Shown: positions 15,991-24,718, numbered from the stretch's first letter. The stretch: DNA of 49,204 nucleotides from Eubacterium sp. (GCA_017541035.1 JAFXZW010000067.1:1-49204), one strand, 5' to 3'. The notes: a model not told the origin generated them from the letters alone. Program-made: numbers and translations.

Positions 15991-16024
15991 AGAGATGCGC
16001 GCGGAGGATGTCGCGGCATCTCTT
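15991..16024 (+). terminator. Hairpin after the coiled-coil gene
   Basis: AGAGATGC (15991-15998) pairs with GCATCTCT (16016-16023). The T-run is poor, so it is a weak or bidirectional terminator between convergent genes. Confidence 0.5.
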
Positions 16025-16100
16025 ATTCATAGGACTTTTGGTTTAATCGAAATGATAAGTCATATGCATTATACCACATAGCAGGATCACGGGCAAGAAA

Positions 16101-16283
16101 TCACTTTTCGTTATCCCGCTGCATAGCCTCATCTATGGCACGTTTGATAAAGCCGTTCACAGATTCATTGCGTGCCGCTGCATGTTCCTGTATTTCGGAA
16201 TACTTCTCTTTGGTAACGTCCAGAGGAATGCGCTTTAATTTCTCTTTGTGATAGTTCGTCATGTATTCTTTTCTGTCAAACAT
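16101..16283 (-). CDS. Ribbon-helix-helix (Arc/CopG-like) regulator
   Basis: The protein has 60 residues, starting at the ATG after GGAGGG on the minus strand. The strand segment KRIPLDVTKEKYSEIQEHA and the helix ESVNGFIKRAIDEAM match the ribbon-helix-helix fold, which binds DNA as a dimer through its beta-strand. It is divergent from the gene at 16438. Repeated GTACACA sequences lie between them, which it may bind to regulate both directions. Confidence 0.8.
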   Translation of the reverse strand: MFDRKEYMTNYHKEKLKRIPLDVTKEKYSEIQEHAAARNESVNGFIKRAIDEAMQRDNEK

Positions 16284-16330
16284 TCCTTTACCCTCCTTTT
16301 TTTGAAGTATAGCACATTTGAAAATGTTTC

Positions 16331-16417
16331 GTACACAAATAATGTTTGCGTACACATACCATATGTGTTATGATGTATGCGTACACAAACAACATAGAAC
16401 ACACACAAACAACATAG
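16331..16417 (+). promoter_or_regulatory. Divergent promoter region with operator repeats
   Basis: TTGCGT (16346-16351), a 17-bp spacer and TATGAT (16369-16374) form a rightward promoter. GTACACA occurs at 16331, 16350 and 16381. ACACAAACAACATAG is repeated exactly at 16383-16397 and 16403-16417. These are candidate sites for the ribbon-helix-helix protein. Confidence 0.7.
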
Positions 16418-16437
16418 GACGAAAGGAAGGGCAAACC

Positions 16438-16689
16438 ATGAAAGTATATTACACCATAACCGACATAGCAGAACAACGGGGATGCGGCAGAATAGCCGCT
16501 GCCAGATGGATTGAAAGAGTGCGCAAGACCGCAATAGAGGCCGGGGAGCTGCCGCCAGAGTTCCCGAAAGGGATCATTCCGGCAGCGGTGGCGGATCGGA
16601 TCGACACAAAAGCGGAATTGCGGTTACTTCTGGAAGAGTTGGAGCAGAGCGCAAACAATCTGCTGAAAGCACTTATCTGTAGGATGTAA
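16438..16689 (+). CDS. Small HTH protein upstream of the integrase
   Basis: The protein has 83 residues with RBS AAGGAAGGG; an upstream in-frame extension through the promoter is rejected. YTITDIAEQRGCGRIAAARW and VADRIDTKAEL suggest a MerR/excisionase-like helix-turn-helix. In position it resembles a second recombination directionality factor, just before the integrase module, although the Xis-like gene at 14062 is a rival for that role. Confidence 0.65.
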   Translation: MKVYYTITDIAEQRGCGRIAAARWIERVRKTAIEAGELPPEFPKGIIPAAVADRIDTKAELRLLLEELEQSANNLLKALICRM

Positions 16690-16702
16690 GGGGGCGGAGC
16701 TT

Positions 16703-16870
16703 ATGGAGGCAAAGGAACACAGATTACAGGATACGCTATTAAAGCTCTTTGAGCAGCTGCCGGAGGATGACAAGTATTGCCTCATAGCAGATGCGCACAC
16801 ACTTTTACAGGCGGCAAAGCTGCATTTCAGTTTGAAACGGGAGCAGAACAACCTTTACAGGATCAAATGA
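16703..16870 (+). CDS. Small protein, 55 residues
   Basis: The frame begins MEAKEHRLQDTLLKLFEQLP and ends LKREQNNLYRIK. It has an SD-like GGGGCGGAG just before the ATG and starts 13 bases after the preceding stop. The composition is amphipathic helical. It is probably a real co-transcribed small gene of the element; function unknown. The stretch 16871-16996 holds only the integrase RBS. Confidence 0.55.
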   Translation: MEAKEHRLQDTLLKLFEQLPEDDKYCLIADAHTLLQAAKLHFSLKREQNNLYRIK

Positions 16871-16996
16871 ACGTGCAGGAGGACGAAACAGAGCCTTTTC
16901 CGGCATAGATGGCAAATTGTACGGATGAACAGGAAACAGGCCGAAACGGTCAAATGAGAGGGTACAGGCGGCAGGATACGAAGGGAGGCAGAGCAT

Positions 16997-18106
16997 ATGG
17001 CAAGATTAGCAGCGGGAATGCGGATAAAGAAGGACGGACGCTTTGAAAAGAGGTTCTATATTGACGGTAAACAACATACTGCAATAGGCAGAACGCAAAA
17101 GGATTGTTTAGCGCATGAACAGAAACTGCGGGCAAAGATCAATGCGGGCATATATAAGGACAACCGCAACATTACGTTAGATCAGTATTTCGCGGAGTGG
17201 ATACGGTTAAAGGAAAAGACAACCAAGGGAAACACCCTCAAAGGGTATGAGAACAAGTACCGCAAGCACATTTCTCCGATTCTGGGAGGCCGTAAGGTGC
17301 AAAAGATCGAACGCCGGGAGGTGCAGAGGATGCAGGAGGAATGCACCAAGACATTAAAGGCAAGCACAACGAATAATATCATGATCGTATTAAAGGCAAT
17401 TCTGCATGATGCGGTTCTGGATGAGATCATAACGAAATCCCCGGCAGATGGTGTGAAGAACGTAAAGGAAACCGAAAAGGCGGCAGATACGATTCACAGA
17501 GCATTGACGGAGCAGGAACAGGTTGCATTCATGCAGGAGGCAAGGGAAAGCTATTATTTCGGAGTGTTCGCCCTCATGCTTAACACGGGAATGCGGAACG
17601 GAGAGGTGTGCGCCCTTACATGGCAGGATGTGGATTATAAAAACCGCGTGATTCACATAAACAAGACGGTTACGCGCACAAAGGGCGGCGCAATGGATAT
17701 AGGAACGCCAAAGAGTGCAGCGGGCGTGCGTGATGTGCCTTTGACAGATGCGGTTCTGGAAGTGCTGAAAGGGCAGCGGGACAAGATGCAGAACATCTTT
17801 ACCATAAACCGACAGGACAGAATCTTTGTCGGATCATTCGGCGGGATCATCCAAGACGGCACACTGAATGCAGAGATAGACCGCATATTGCAGAGGTTAG
17901 AGGCAAAGGGAGTGCATATAGATCACTTCACAACCCATGCCCTCCGGGATACATTCGCAACGCGGTTCATAGAGCAGGGCGGGCAGCCTCAAACCTTAAA
18001 AACGATTCTGGGACATTCAAGCCTTGCAATTACAATGGACTTATACGCACATGTTTTACCGAACACAAAACAGGAGGAAATGAACAGGGTTCACATAGCA
18101 ATGTAG
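16997..18106 (+). CDS. int: Tyrosine-type site-specific integrase
   Basis: The protein has 369 residues, behind GGGAGGC. Residues 1-50 form an AP2-like arm-binding domain (GRFEKRFYIDGKQHTAIG), residues 55-155 a SAM-like core-binding domain, and the rest the catalytic domain. The catalytic set is complete: R200 (GMRNGE), K239 (GTPKSA), H314 and R317 (HALRDTF), H340 (LGHSS) and Y350 (DLYAHV). It is close in layout to Tn916-type and phage integrases. It recombines att sites, here probably the 15-bp repeats at 12421 and 18391. It sits at the right end next to the arm repeats. Confidence 0.95.
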   Translation: MARLAAGMRIKKDGRFEKRFYIDGKQHTAIGRTQKDCLAHEQKLRAKINAGIYKDNRNITLDQYFAEWIRLKEKTTKGNTLKGYENKYRKHISPILGGRKVQKIERREVQRMQEECTKTLKASTTNNIMIVLKAILHDAVLDEIITKSPADGVKNVKETEKAADTIHRALTEQEQVAFMQEARESYYFGVFALMLNTGMRNGEVCALTWQDVDYKNRVIHINKTVTRTKGGAMDIGTPKSAAGVRDVPLTDAVLEVLKGQRDKMQNIFTINRQDRIFVGSFGGIIQDGTLNAEIDRILQRLEAKGVHIDHFTTHALRDTFATRFIEQGGQPQTLKTILGHSSLAITMDLYAHVLPNTKQEEMNRVHIAM

Positions 18107-18117
18107 CGAAAAGCCTT

Positions 18118-18142
18118 AAAGGACGGGCAACCGTCCTTTTTT
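18118..18142 (+). terminator. Terminator after the integrase
   Basis: AAAGGACGG-GCAA-CCGTCCTTT has a 9-bp stem with a GNRA tetraloop and a following T-run. Confidence 0.9.
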
Positions 18143-18145
18143 GCT

Positions 18146-18248
18146 GCCCCACATTTCAGAGGCTTATTCCATGCGCAAAAACCCTGTTGCGCCTTGTAAA
18201 TAAAGGGAGTGCTGCCCCATGTTTTGCCCCACATTTTGCCCCACATTT
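18146..18248 (+). repeat. Right arm-type repeats
   Basis: GCCCCACATTT is at 18146, 18226 and 18238, and GCCCCATGTTT at 18214. The last three are 12 bp apart, the same period as at the left end. No gene is seen in 18143-18522. Confidence 0.65.
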
Positions 18249-18390
18249 CATGCCGGAATGAAACGGTTTATGATAACATGTGAAGGGACGGAAAAGGACA
18301 GGAAAAACCGACAGAATGTTGTATCTATGCGGGATCACGGCCTTTGTGGAGGATGTAAAAAAACTGCGATAAATAGCAATAAATGATGGC

Positions 18391-18405
18391 AGATTGTATT
18401 AAATA
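18391..18405 (+). repeat. Putative attR core
   Basis: AGATTGTATTAAATA, identical to the left copy. It ends 20 bp before the pflB -35, so the element joined the chromosome just upstream of that promoter. Confidence 0.65.
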
Positions 18406-18425
18406 AAAAACATGAGCCGAATCGC

Positions 18426-18454
18426 TTGAAAATTCAATTTTTATGAAATATAAT
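18426..18454 (+). promoter_or_regulatory. pflB promoter
   Basis: TTGAAA (18426-18431), a 17-bp spacer and TATAAT (18449-18454). A leader of about 60 nt follows, ending in the RBS AAAAGGAGAAGC. Confidence 0.85.
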
Positions 18455-18522
18455 GACGCTACAACCTGAGGGTAGAACTATTTTACGGCGGAAGCCGAAT
18501 TTATAAGAAAAGGAGAAGCAAT

Positions 18523-20805
18523 ATGTTACAGAACGAAGCTTGGGGCACATTTGAAGGACGTATCTGGAGAGAAGAGTGCGATGTTCGTGACTTCATCCAG
18601 AACAATTACACACAGTATGACGGAGACGAGAGTTTCCTGGCTGGTCCCACCGAGGCTACAAACAAGCTGTGGGGAAGACTGCAGGAGCTGCAGAAGGCAG
18701 AGCGTGATAACGGTGGTGTCCTTGAGGAGGATGCTGATGTTGTTTCCGGTCTGACCGCTTATGGCCCCGGCTATATCGATGAGAGCCTGAAGGATCTGGA
18801 GCAGGTAGTTGGTCTTCAGACAGATAAGCCGCTGAAGCGTGCATTTATGCCTTACGGTGGTATCAAGATGGCTGAGGAAGCACTCTCCATGTATGGATAC
18901 ACCCCGAATCCGGAGTTCCACAAGATCTTTACCGAGTATCACAAGACTCACAACCAGGCAGTATTTGATGCTTACACAGATGAGATGCGTGCAGCACGTA
19001 AGACCCACATCGTAACCGGTCTTCCGGATACCTACGGTCGTGGACGTATCGTTGGTGACTACAGACGTGTGGCTCTGTACGGTATCGACCAGCTGATCAA
19101 GTGGAAGCAGGAAGATAAGAACAATACAGGTCATGGCGTTATGACCGATGATGTGATCCGTCTTCGTGAGGAGATCGCAGAGCAGATCAAGGCTCTTCAG
19201 GGTATGAAGGCTATGGCTGCAAGCTATGGTTATGACATTTCCCAGCCGGCTAAGACCGCTAAGGAAGCTGTTCAGTGGCTGTACTTCGGTTACCTGGCTG
19301 CTATCAAGACTCAGAACGGTGCGGCTATGTCCGTAGGCCGTGTTTCCACATTCCTTGATATCTACATGGAGAGAGATATGAAGGCCGGCATCCTTACAGA
19401 GGAGCAGGCTCAGGAGCTGATCGATCATGTAGTTATGAAGTTCCGTATGGTGAAGTTCGCTCGTATCGAGTCCTACAATCAGCTGTTCTCCGGTGACCCG
19501 GTTTGGGCTACTCTGGAAGTTGGTGGTATCGGTGTTGACGGACGTCACATGGTAACCAAGAACGACTATCGTTTCCTGCATACTCTGGAGAATATGGGCC
19601 CCTCACCGGAGCCGAACCTTACGGTTCTTTATTCTTCAGCTCTTCCGGAGACCTTCCGTCGTTATGCTGCTAAGATCTCCATCCTGACATCTTCTATCCA
19701 GTATGAGAATGATGATGTTATGAAGCCGATCTGGGGCGATGATTACTCCATCTGCTGCTGCGTATCCGCAACCCAGACAGGTAAGGAGCTGCAGTTCTTC
19801 GGCGCTCGTGCAAACCTGGCTAAGGCTCTTCTTTACGCAATCAATGGTGGTAAGGATGAGAATCCGAAGTTCAACGACAAGGTAACAGGCAAGCCGCTGC
19901 AGGTTGCTCCTGCTTATGCTCCGATCACCTCCGAGTATCTTGATTATGATGAGGTTATGGAGAAGTACAAGGTAATGCTGGATTGGCTGGCATCCATCTA
20001 TGTAAATATCCTGAACCTGATCCACTATATGCATGATAAGTACTACTATGAGAGCGCTCTGATGGCTCTGATCGATTCCGACGCAAGACGTACATTTGCA
20101 ACCGGTATCGCAGGCTTCTCACATGTTATCGATTCTCTGTCCGCTATCAAGTACGCTAAGGTTAAGGTTGTTCGTGATCCCGAGACCGGCCTGGCTGTTG
20201 ATTTCGAGACCGAAGGCGAGTTCCCGAAGTATGGTAACGATGATGACCGTGCAGATGAGATCGGTGTATGGCTTCTGAAGGAGTTCATCACTGACGTTAA
20301 GAAGAACCACACCTATCGTGGTGCTGAGCCGACAACCTCTATCCTGACCATTACCTCTAACGTAGTTTACGGTAAGTTCACAGGTAACCTTCCGGATGGA
20401 CGTCGTGCATGGACACCGTTTGCTCCGGGTGCAAATCCGAGCTACGGCGCAGAGACAAGCGGACTGCTTGCTTCCCTGAACTCTGTATCCAAGATCCCCT
20501 ACAAGTGGTCTCTGGATGGTATCTCCAATACCCAGTCCATGAACCCCAGCGCTCTGGGTCATGATGATGAGGAGAAGGTAACCAATCTGGTCGGCGCTAT
20601 GGACGGATATTTCGATCGTGGTGCTCATCACCTCAACGTAAATGTATTCGGCCGTGAGAAGCTGGAAGATGCTATGGCTCATCCGGAGAAGCCGGAGTAT
20701 GCTAACTTCACGATCCGTGTATCGGGTTATGCAGTTAAGTTCATCTCCCTGACACCGGAGCAGCAGAGAGACGTTATCTCCAGAACATTCCACGACAAGC
20801 TGTAA
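18523..20805 (+). CDS. pflB: Formate C-acetyltransferase (pyruvate formate-lyase)
   Basis: This 760-residue glycyl-radical enzyme converts pyruvate and CoA to acetyl-CoA and formate without oxygen. The active-site cysteines are in ICCCVS (C411-C413, with the last two at the positions of the E. coli Cys-Cys pair). The glycyl-radical site is RVSGYA with G735 near the C-terminus. Length and both sites match the E. coli enzyme. Codon use is strongly biased (GGT, CGT, GAG, AAG), as in a highly expressed gene and unlike the element to its left. The activase follows after its own terminator and promoter. The cytosolic enzyme is inactivated by oxygen. Confidence 0.98.
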   Translation: MLQNEAWGTFEGRIWREECDVRDFIQNNYTQYDGDESFLAGPTEATNKLWGRLQELQKAERDNGGVLEEDADVVSGLTAYGPGYIDESLKDLEQVVGLQTDKPLKRAFMPYGGIKMAEEALSMYGYTPNPEFHKIFTEYHKTHNQAVFDAYTDEMRAARKTHIVTGLPDTYGRGRIVGDYRRVALYGIDQLIKWKQEDKNNTGHGVMTDDVIRLREEIAEQIKALQGMKAMAASYGYDISQPAKTAKEAVQWLYFGYLAAIKTQNGAAMSVGRVSTFLDIYMERDMKAGILTEEQAQELIDHVVMKFRMVKFARIESYNQLFSGDPVWATLEVGGIGVDGRHMVTKNDYRFLHTLENMGPSPEPNLTVLYSSALPETFRRYAAKISILTSSIQYENDDVMKPIWGDDYSICCCVSATQTGKELQFFGARANLAKALLYAINGGKDENPKFNDKVTGKPLQVAPAYAPITSEYLDYDEVMEKYKVMLDWLASIYVNILNLIHYMHDKYYYESALMALIDSDARRTFATGIAGFSHVIDSLSAIKYAKVKVVRDPETGLAVDFETEGEFPKYGNDDDRADEIGVWLLKEFITDVKKNHTYRGAEPTTSILTITSNVVYGKFTGNLPDGRRAWTPFAPGANPSYGAETSGLLASLNSVSKIPYKWSLDGISNTQSMNPSALGHDDEEKVTNLVGAMDGYFDRGAHHLNVNVFGREKLEDAMAHPEKPEYANFTIRVSGYAVKFISLTPEQQRDVISRTFHDKL

Positions 20806-20822
20806 GATAAGATTTAGGAAGG

Positions 20823-20852
20823 GGCCCGTACCGGAAGGTGCGGGCCTTTTTT
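20823..20852 (+). terminator. pflB terminator
   Basis: GGCCCGTACC-GGAA-GGTGCGGGCC with TTTTTT; one wobble pair. Confidence 0.9.
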
Positions 20853-20918
20853 CGGAACATTTCCCTGTAATTCGTTTACAGTGTGAACGAAAGCGATGAT
20901 ATTTAATCTTTTATTAAC

Positions 20919-20948
20919 TTGTATGACAGGGGAAAACTGTGGTATCTT
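20919..20948 (+). promoter_or_regulatory. Possible pflA promoter
   Basis: TTGTAT (20919-20924), an 18-bp spacer and TATCTT (20943-20948). It would let the activase be made independently of pflB. Confidence 0.45.
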
Positions 20949-21026
20949 AGATATAGTCAGTCTTTGGATTCGTTATGTCTGAAGCAACGGGCGATGAAGC
21001 GTTATAGAATTAAGGGAGTAGCTGAT

Positions 21027-21761
21027 ATGGAAGATAAGATCACTGGGTTGGTTCACCAGACGGAAAGCTTCGGCGCGGTTGACGGGCCGGGAATCCGTTT
21101 TATTGTTTTCATGCAGGGGTGCCGGTATCGTTGCCGGTACTGCCACAATCCGGAGACCTGGGCACTGACCGGCGGCGAGGAGAGAGATCCGGAGTCCGTT
21201 CTGGAGCAGGCTTTGCGGTATAAGGCATACTGGAGAAAAACCGGCGGAATCACGGTCAGTGGCGGAGAAGGGCTTCTGCAGATTGATTTCGTGATCCGGC
21301 TTTTTGAACTGGCAAAGGAAAAGGGCGTGAATACCTGTCTGGATACCTCCGTCGGAGCATTTACATTTGAAGAACCCTTCTTCTCAAAATTTGAAAAGCT
21401 CTGTGCGGTGACGGATCTTTTCCTGCTGGATATAAAGCATATTGATGAGGAGAAGCATAAGAGCCTGACCGGTTTTACGAATCAGAACGTGCTGGAAATG
21501 GCGAAGTATCTGTCAGATCATGATAAGCATATGTGGATCCGTCATGTGCTGGTGCCGGGGATCACTACCGATGAGGGTGATCTCGCACGGCTGGCGGATT
21601 TTATCAAAACATTAAAGACGGTTGATCGTGTGGAGGTACTCCCCTACCATAGTCTGGGTGTGCCGAAATACGAGAAAATGGGAATCAAGTATACGCTGGA
21701 TGGCGTAACAGCTCCTTCCGATGAGCAGATCGCCAGGGCTAAGGAAATTCTGGGGATTTAG
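21027..21761 (+). CDS. pflA: Pyruvate formate-lyase activating enzyme (radical SAM)
   Basis: The protein has 244 residues. The start MEDKITG is chosen for the AAGGGAG RBS and family length; a 36-codon in-frame extension is ignored. The CX3CX2C motif GCRYRCRYCHNPE binds the 4Fe-4S cluster that cleaves S-adenosylmethionine. VSGGEGLLQ is the glycine-rich SAM region. The 5'-deoxyadenosyl radical formed takes a hydrogen from the PFL radical glycine (G735 of the upstream product). It lies directly after pflB, as in most Firmicutes. Confidence 0.97.
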   Translation: MEDKITGLVHQTESFGAVDGPGIRFIVFMQGCRYRCRYCHNPETWALTGGEERDPESVLEQALRYKAYWRKTGGITVSGGEGLLQIDFVIRLFELAKEKGVNTCLDTSVGAFTFEEPFFSKFEKLCAVTDLFLLDIKHIDEEKHKSLTGFTNQNVLEMAKYLSDHDKHMWIRHVLVPGITTDEGDLARLADFIKTLKTVDRVEVLPYHSLGVPKYEKMGIKYTLDGVTAPSDEQIARAKEILGI

Positions 21762-21803
21762 TGTTACGCGGAAAAAAGCGGCTTTTATTGAAGGGACAGA
21801 ATC

Positions 21804-22838
21804 ATGTGGGGACTGATCGTAATGGGACTCATCTGGTACGGTCTTTTCGGGAAGAATATCCCGAAGACCGCACGCAAGGTGAATGAAAAAAAGAAGAATT
21901 CGGGTTGTGCCGTATTTTTCCTCATTATTTTTGCGCTCTCTGTTCTCAGTTCCTTTGCTCCCGGAATGCTGGGTCTTGCCTTTGCGTCCTTTGTACTGGG
22001 TGTGCCCGTCCTTCTGATCAGTAAGCTGATCCAGTCGGCAAACAGGGAGGCAACGAGGAGGAATAACCCGGAGTATAAGGAAATCCGGGAGAATTTCAAT
22101 CTCACGCAAAGCGTTTCAAAACGGCAGAAGATACTGAGCAAATTTAACGAGAAATATGAGCTGAATCTGAATCAGGAACAGATTGACCGGATCGTGGATG
22201 CTTCTTACATGTCCTACAGCTGGGAGAAAGAGATTTATGACATGACGAAGGATTATGAGCGTGTTTCGGAGTGGTACAAGTCGGATACATCCTGGCTGCG
22301 TGCGTACCTGCGGGCATTTCCGGCTATGAACATCAGCTCGGATTTCGAGATGCAGAGATCCATCGTGGAAGGCGCTTTTCGGGAGATCCTGACAGAGCTT
22401 CCGCCGGGAGACTTCATGACGATTGACAGTGCCATTGAGGAAACAAACCGGAGATTCTTCACTCTCTTTGATGAACAGAGCTATATGCTGATGTTCCGGT
22501 ATATGCAGACCAAGGGAATGAATCTTGAGATTCCCAATGCGCTTCATAAGAAACAGGAGACTGAGGCGGATCGCCTGGCCCGGGAATATGATGAAAAGGT
22601 AGCCAAGGAGGTTCAGGATAGAAGGAAGAAGGCTGTGCGGAGGAAAAAAACCTCCGAGGAAGAGGACAGGGAAGAGGCGCTGGACGAGCTGCAGGCTTTT
22701 GCAGAGGAGCAGATGGGTTCCATGTCGGATGCCGAGCTGGAGAGGCTGATCCGTGCCTATGATAAAATGATGAAGGAGCAGACTCTTGAGGGTGACGGCG
22801 GGGATGATGATCCGGATGCCGGAAGGCTGAGAGGCTGA
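21804..22838 (+). CDS. Membrane protein with acidic, helical cytoplasmic domain
   Basis: The protein has 344 residues with RBS GAAGGGAC. A short N-terminal hydrophobic segment (LIVMGLIWYGLF) and a longer pair (AVFFLIIFALSVLSSF, GMLGLAFASFVLGVPVLLI) anchor it. The rest is soluble and mostly helical, ending in a long charged coiled-coil-like part (KKTSEEEDREEALDEL) and a DGGDDDPDAG tail. I do not recognise the family. It probably has its own function and is only incidentally next to pflA; no shared motif supports a link. Confidence 0.75.
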   Translation: MWGLIVMGLIWYGLFGKNIPKTARKVNEKKKNSGCAVFFLIIFALSVLSSFAPGMLGLAFASFVLGVPVLLISKLIQSANREATRRNNPEYKEIRENFNLTQSVSKRQKILSKFNEKYELNLNQEQIDRIVDASYMSYSWEKEIYDMTKDYERVSEWYKSDTSWLRAYLRAFPAMNISSDFEMQRSIVEGAFREILTELPPGDFMTIDSAIEETNRRFFTLFDEQSYMLMFRYMQTKGMNLEIPNALHKKQETEADRLAREYDEKVAKEVQDRRKKAVRRKKTSEEEDREEALDELQAFAEEQMGSMSDAELERLIRAYDKMMKEQTLEGDGGDDDPDAGRLRG

Positions 22839-22923
22839 GCGTAGCGGGCCAGGGGAATGCGGAAGGAAGGTCATTTTCAATTCGTCTTCCCAACGGACTA
22901 TTGGATGCTCGCGGTATTCACCA

Positions 22924-22961
22924 GCTGGGGGCAAAATACCTTTTGACCCCAGCATCATAAA
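22924..22961 (+). repeat. Dispersed intergenic repeat, copy 1, with hairpin
   Basis: TTTTGACCCCAGCATCATAA lies inside a 22-bp exact match to 31902-31923. Here it forms GCTGGGG/CCCCAGC with an inner CAAAA/TTTTG stem. It lies between convergent genes in 22839-23083, followed by a terminator. Confidence 0.75.
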
Positions 22962-23002
22962 TCTGTAAATGAATATGAAAGGGCTCATAGCCTGCAGTAA
23001 AA

Positions 23003-23043
23003 AAGTCGTCCCGGAGGGAAAACCTGCCCGGGACGGCTTTTTC
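23003..23043. terminator. Terminator between convergent genes
   Basis: AAGTCGTCCCGG (23003-23014) pairs with CCGGGACGGCTT (23028-23039) and is flanked by A and T runs, so it can act in both directions. Confidence 0.85.
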
Positions 23044-23083
23044 GATCAGCGCACTTTTTTTGTTTATCCGAATGCGTATGTTA

Positions 23084-23512
23084 TTATGAGTATTTCCGGA
23101 TCCTTCTCAGGTGGCGTTCCTCATTGGAGAAGGGGGTTGTAAGGAAGGTGTCGGTGATCATGAGAGCAAGTCCGGGACCGATCACGCGGGCTCCCATGCA
23201 GAGAATATTTGCATCATTGTGCTCCCGGGTTGCTTTGGCGGAGAATACATCATGGCAGAGTGAGGCACGAATGCCGGGCTCTTTATTTGCGGCCATGGAC
23301 ATGCCGATGCCTGTTCCGCAGACAAGGATACCAAGTTCGGCTTCGCCGGACCGGATGGCGGCACAGGCTTTTTTTGCATAATCCGGGTAGTCGCAGGAGG
23401 CTTCACTCTCGCAGCCGATATCCATGATTTCATATCCTTTAGCCTGAAGATGCTGTATGATTTCCTGTTTTAAGGCGTATCCGCCGTGGTCACTTCCGAT
23501 GACAAGTTTCAT
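23084..23512 (-). CDS. rpiB: Ribose-5-phosphate isomerase B
   Basis: The protein has 142 residues, the usual RpiB length, with RBS AGGGAAAG. The N-terminus IGSDHGGYALKQ carries the substrate-binding D-H-G-G. The catalytic cysteine is in ILVCGTGIGMSMAANK, and HNDANILCMGARV and a basic C-terminus follow. It interconverts ribose-5-phosphate and ribulose-5-phosphate in the cytosol. It lies downstream of the threonylcarbamoyl-AMP synthase in the same direction, an arrangement also seen in other Firmicutes (the ywl region of Bacillus). Confidence 0.96.
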   Translation of the reverse strand: MKLVIGSDHGGYALKQEIIQHLQAKGYEIMDIGCESEASCDYPDYAKKACAAIRSGEAELGILVCGTGIGMSMAANKEPGIRASLCHDVFSAKATREHNDANILCMGARVIGPGLALMITDTFLTTPFSNEERHLRRIRKYS

Positions 23513-23581
23513 GATCTTTCCCTTTCTTTTTTCAATGAGAGCTCCTTTGGCCTCAGGATGTGTTATTCTGAACCGCGGAAT

Positions 23582-24718
23582 TTAACAGTAAATAATGCGA
23601 TGTCCGGCGGCTTTGACCATCCGGTTCATGATCGCCGAGCCGAAAGCGTCTCTCCGGAAATTCTCGCTGTAGATCCGTTCACAGCCCCGGTCATCACATT
23701 CCCGCAGAGCCCGGTAAAGGTGTGAGGCCACAGTCTGACCGTTGTCCGTATCTCCCAGCAGGATCAGCCTGAAATGCGGATCATCCTTGAAAATGTCATA
23801 ATCCGCGGCATTTTCACCGGTGGTCATGATTCCGGTGATCATGCCCTGATCCAATGCTTCCCGGATCAGATGCTGAAGGCATTTCTTTACGGCGGGGGTC
23901 ACCCGCTCCGGAGTTGTCCGGTCGGAGACAATGGTCAGCTCGCCTTTGGGTGCGTAGTGGGTGTAGCGCATGCCGGGTGCCTTTGGATGCTGTAAATCCT
24001 GAGGCCCGGCCGGAGATGCTGCACCATTGCCCGTAGGACAAAGAGGGGCATTTTCGGACTCAGTGATCCCGGCCAATGTCGGATCCAGTTCTACAGGACC
24101 GATGACAGCGCTCAGCATTTCACGGGTGATAAAGCCGGGACGCAGGATCATCGGGACCTCCTCCGTCAGATCAACGATGGTGGATTCGATTCCGATCCCG
24201 ACCGGTCCGCCATCCAGGATCATGTCGATCCGCCCGTCCAGATCCTCCTTCACATGCTGTGCGGTGGTGGGGGAGGGGCGACCGGATTTATTGGCACTGG
24301 GAGCGGCTATGTATACGCCGGACTCCCGGATCAGCGCGAGGGCGGCGGGGTGGGACGGCATGCGGATAGCAACCGTTGACAGTCCGCCGGTGGTCGCGTC
24401 GGGAACGATTTTCTTCTTATACAAAATGATGGTCAGGGGACCGGGCCAGAAGGCTTCTGCCAGCTGATGCGCCTTCTCCGGGATTTCCTCTGCCAGCTCT
24501 TCCAGGGCTGACGTTTCCGCAATGTGAACGATCAGCGGGTTATCGGATGGGCGGCCCTTTGCTGCGTAAATCCGGGCAGATGCGGAGGGATCCAGTGCAT
24601 TTCCACCCAGTCCGTAAACGGTTTCCGTGGGGAAGGCCACAAGTCCGCCCTCCTTCAGGATCCGTGAGGCCTCCCGGATAGAAGAGGGGTCCTCTGTATT
24701 TTTCAAAATGGTCTGCAT
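23582..24718 (-). CDS. tsaC: L-threonylcarbamoyladenylate synthase, Sua5 type
   Basis: The protein has 378 residues, longer than single-domain TsaC. Residues 10-210 are the YrdC domain (GGLVAFPTETVYGLGGNA, AKGRPSDNPL, SANKSGRPSPTTA). The C-terminal part is the extra Sua5 domain (PGMRYTHYAPKGEL as linker). It makes threonylcarbamoyl-AMP from threonine, bicarbonate and ATP for tRNA t6A37. TsaB (34641) and TsaE (39373) of the same pathway are in this window; TsaD is not. Start by homology; the SD (GGGTGA) is weak. Confidence 0.95.
   Translation of the reverse strand: MQTILKNTEDPSSIREASRILKEGGLVAFPTETVYGLGGNALDPSASARIYAAKGRPSDNPLIVHIAETSALEELAEEIPEKAHQLAEAFWPGPLTIILYKKKIVPDATTGGLSTVAIRMPSHPAALALIRESGVYIAAPSANKSGRPSPTTAQHVKEDLDGRIDMILDGGPVGIGIESTIVDLTEEVPMILRPGFITREMLSAVIGPVELDPTLAGITESENAPLCPTGNGAASPAGPQDLQHPKAPGMRYTHYAPKGELTIVSDRTTPERVTPAVKKCLQHLIREALDQGMITGIMTTGENAADYDIFKDDPHFRLILLGDTDNGQTVASHLYRALRECDDRGCERIYSENFRRDAFGSAIMNRMVKAAGHRIIYC

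Larger units (their letters stand above)
12421..18405. mobile_element. 6-kb integrative element with tyrosine integrase
   Basis: The ends are defined by AGATTGTATTAAATA at 12421-12435 and 18391-18405. Inside each end are 11-bp repeats at 12-bp spacing that look like integrase arm sites. The content is an integrase, a divergent repressor and Xis-like pair, several small DNA-binding proteins, a GNQNA protein, and a palindrome array that may be a replication or segregation site. I see no relaxase, capsid, terminase large subunit, resistance or toxin gene. It may be a phage satellite or a minimal integrative element. The exact ends need an empty-site comparison. Confidence 0.75.

Noticed and set aside
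18391..18410. Rex (redox repressor) site upstream of pflB
   Set aside because: TTGTATTAA resembles a half-site, but the second half TTAACAA is missing and the sequence is better explained as the att core.
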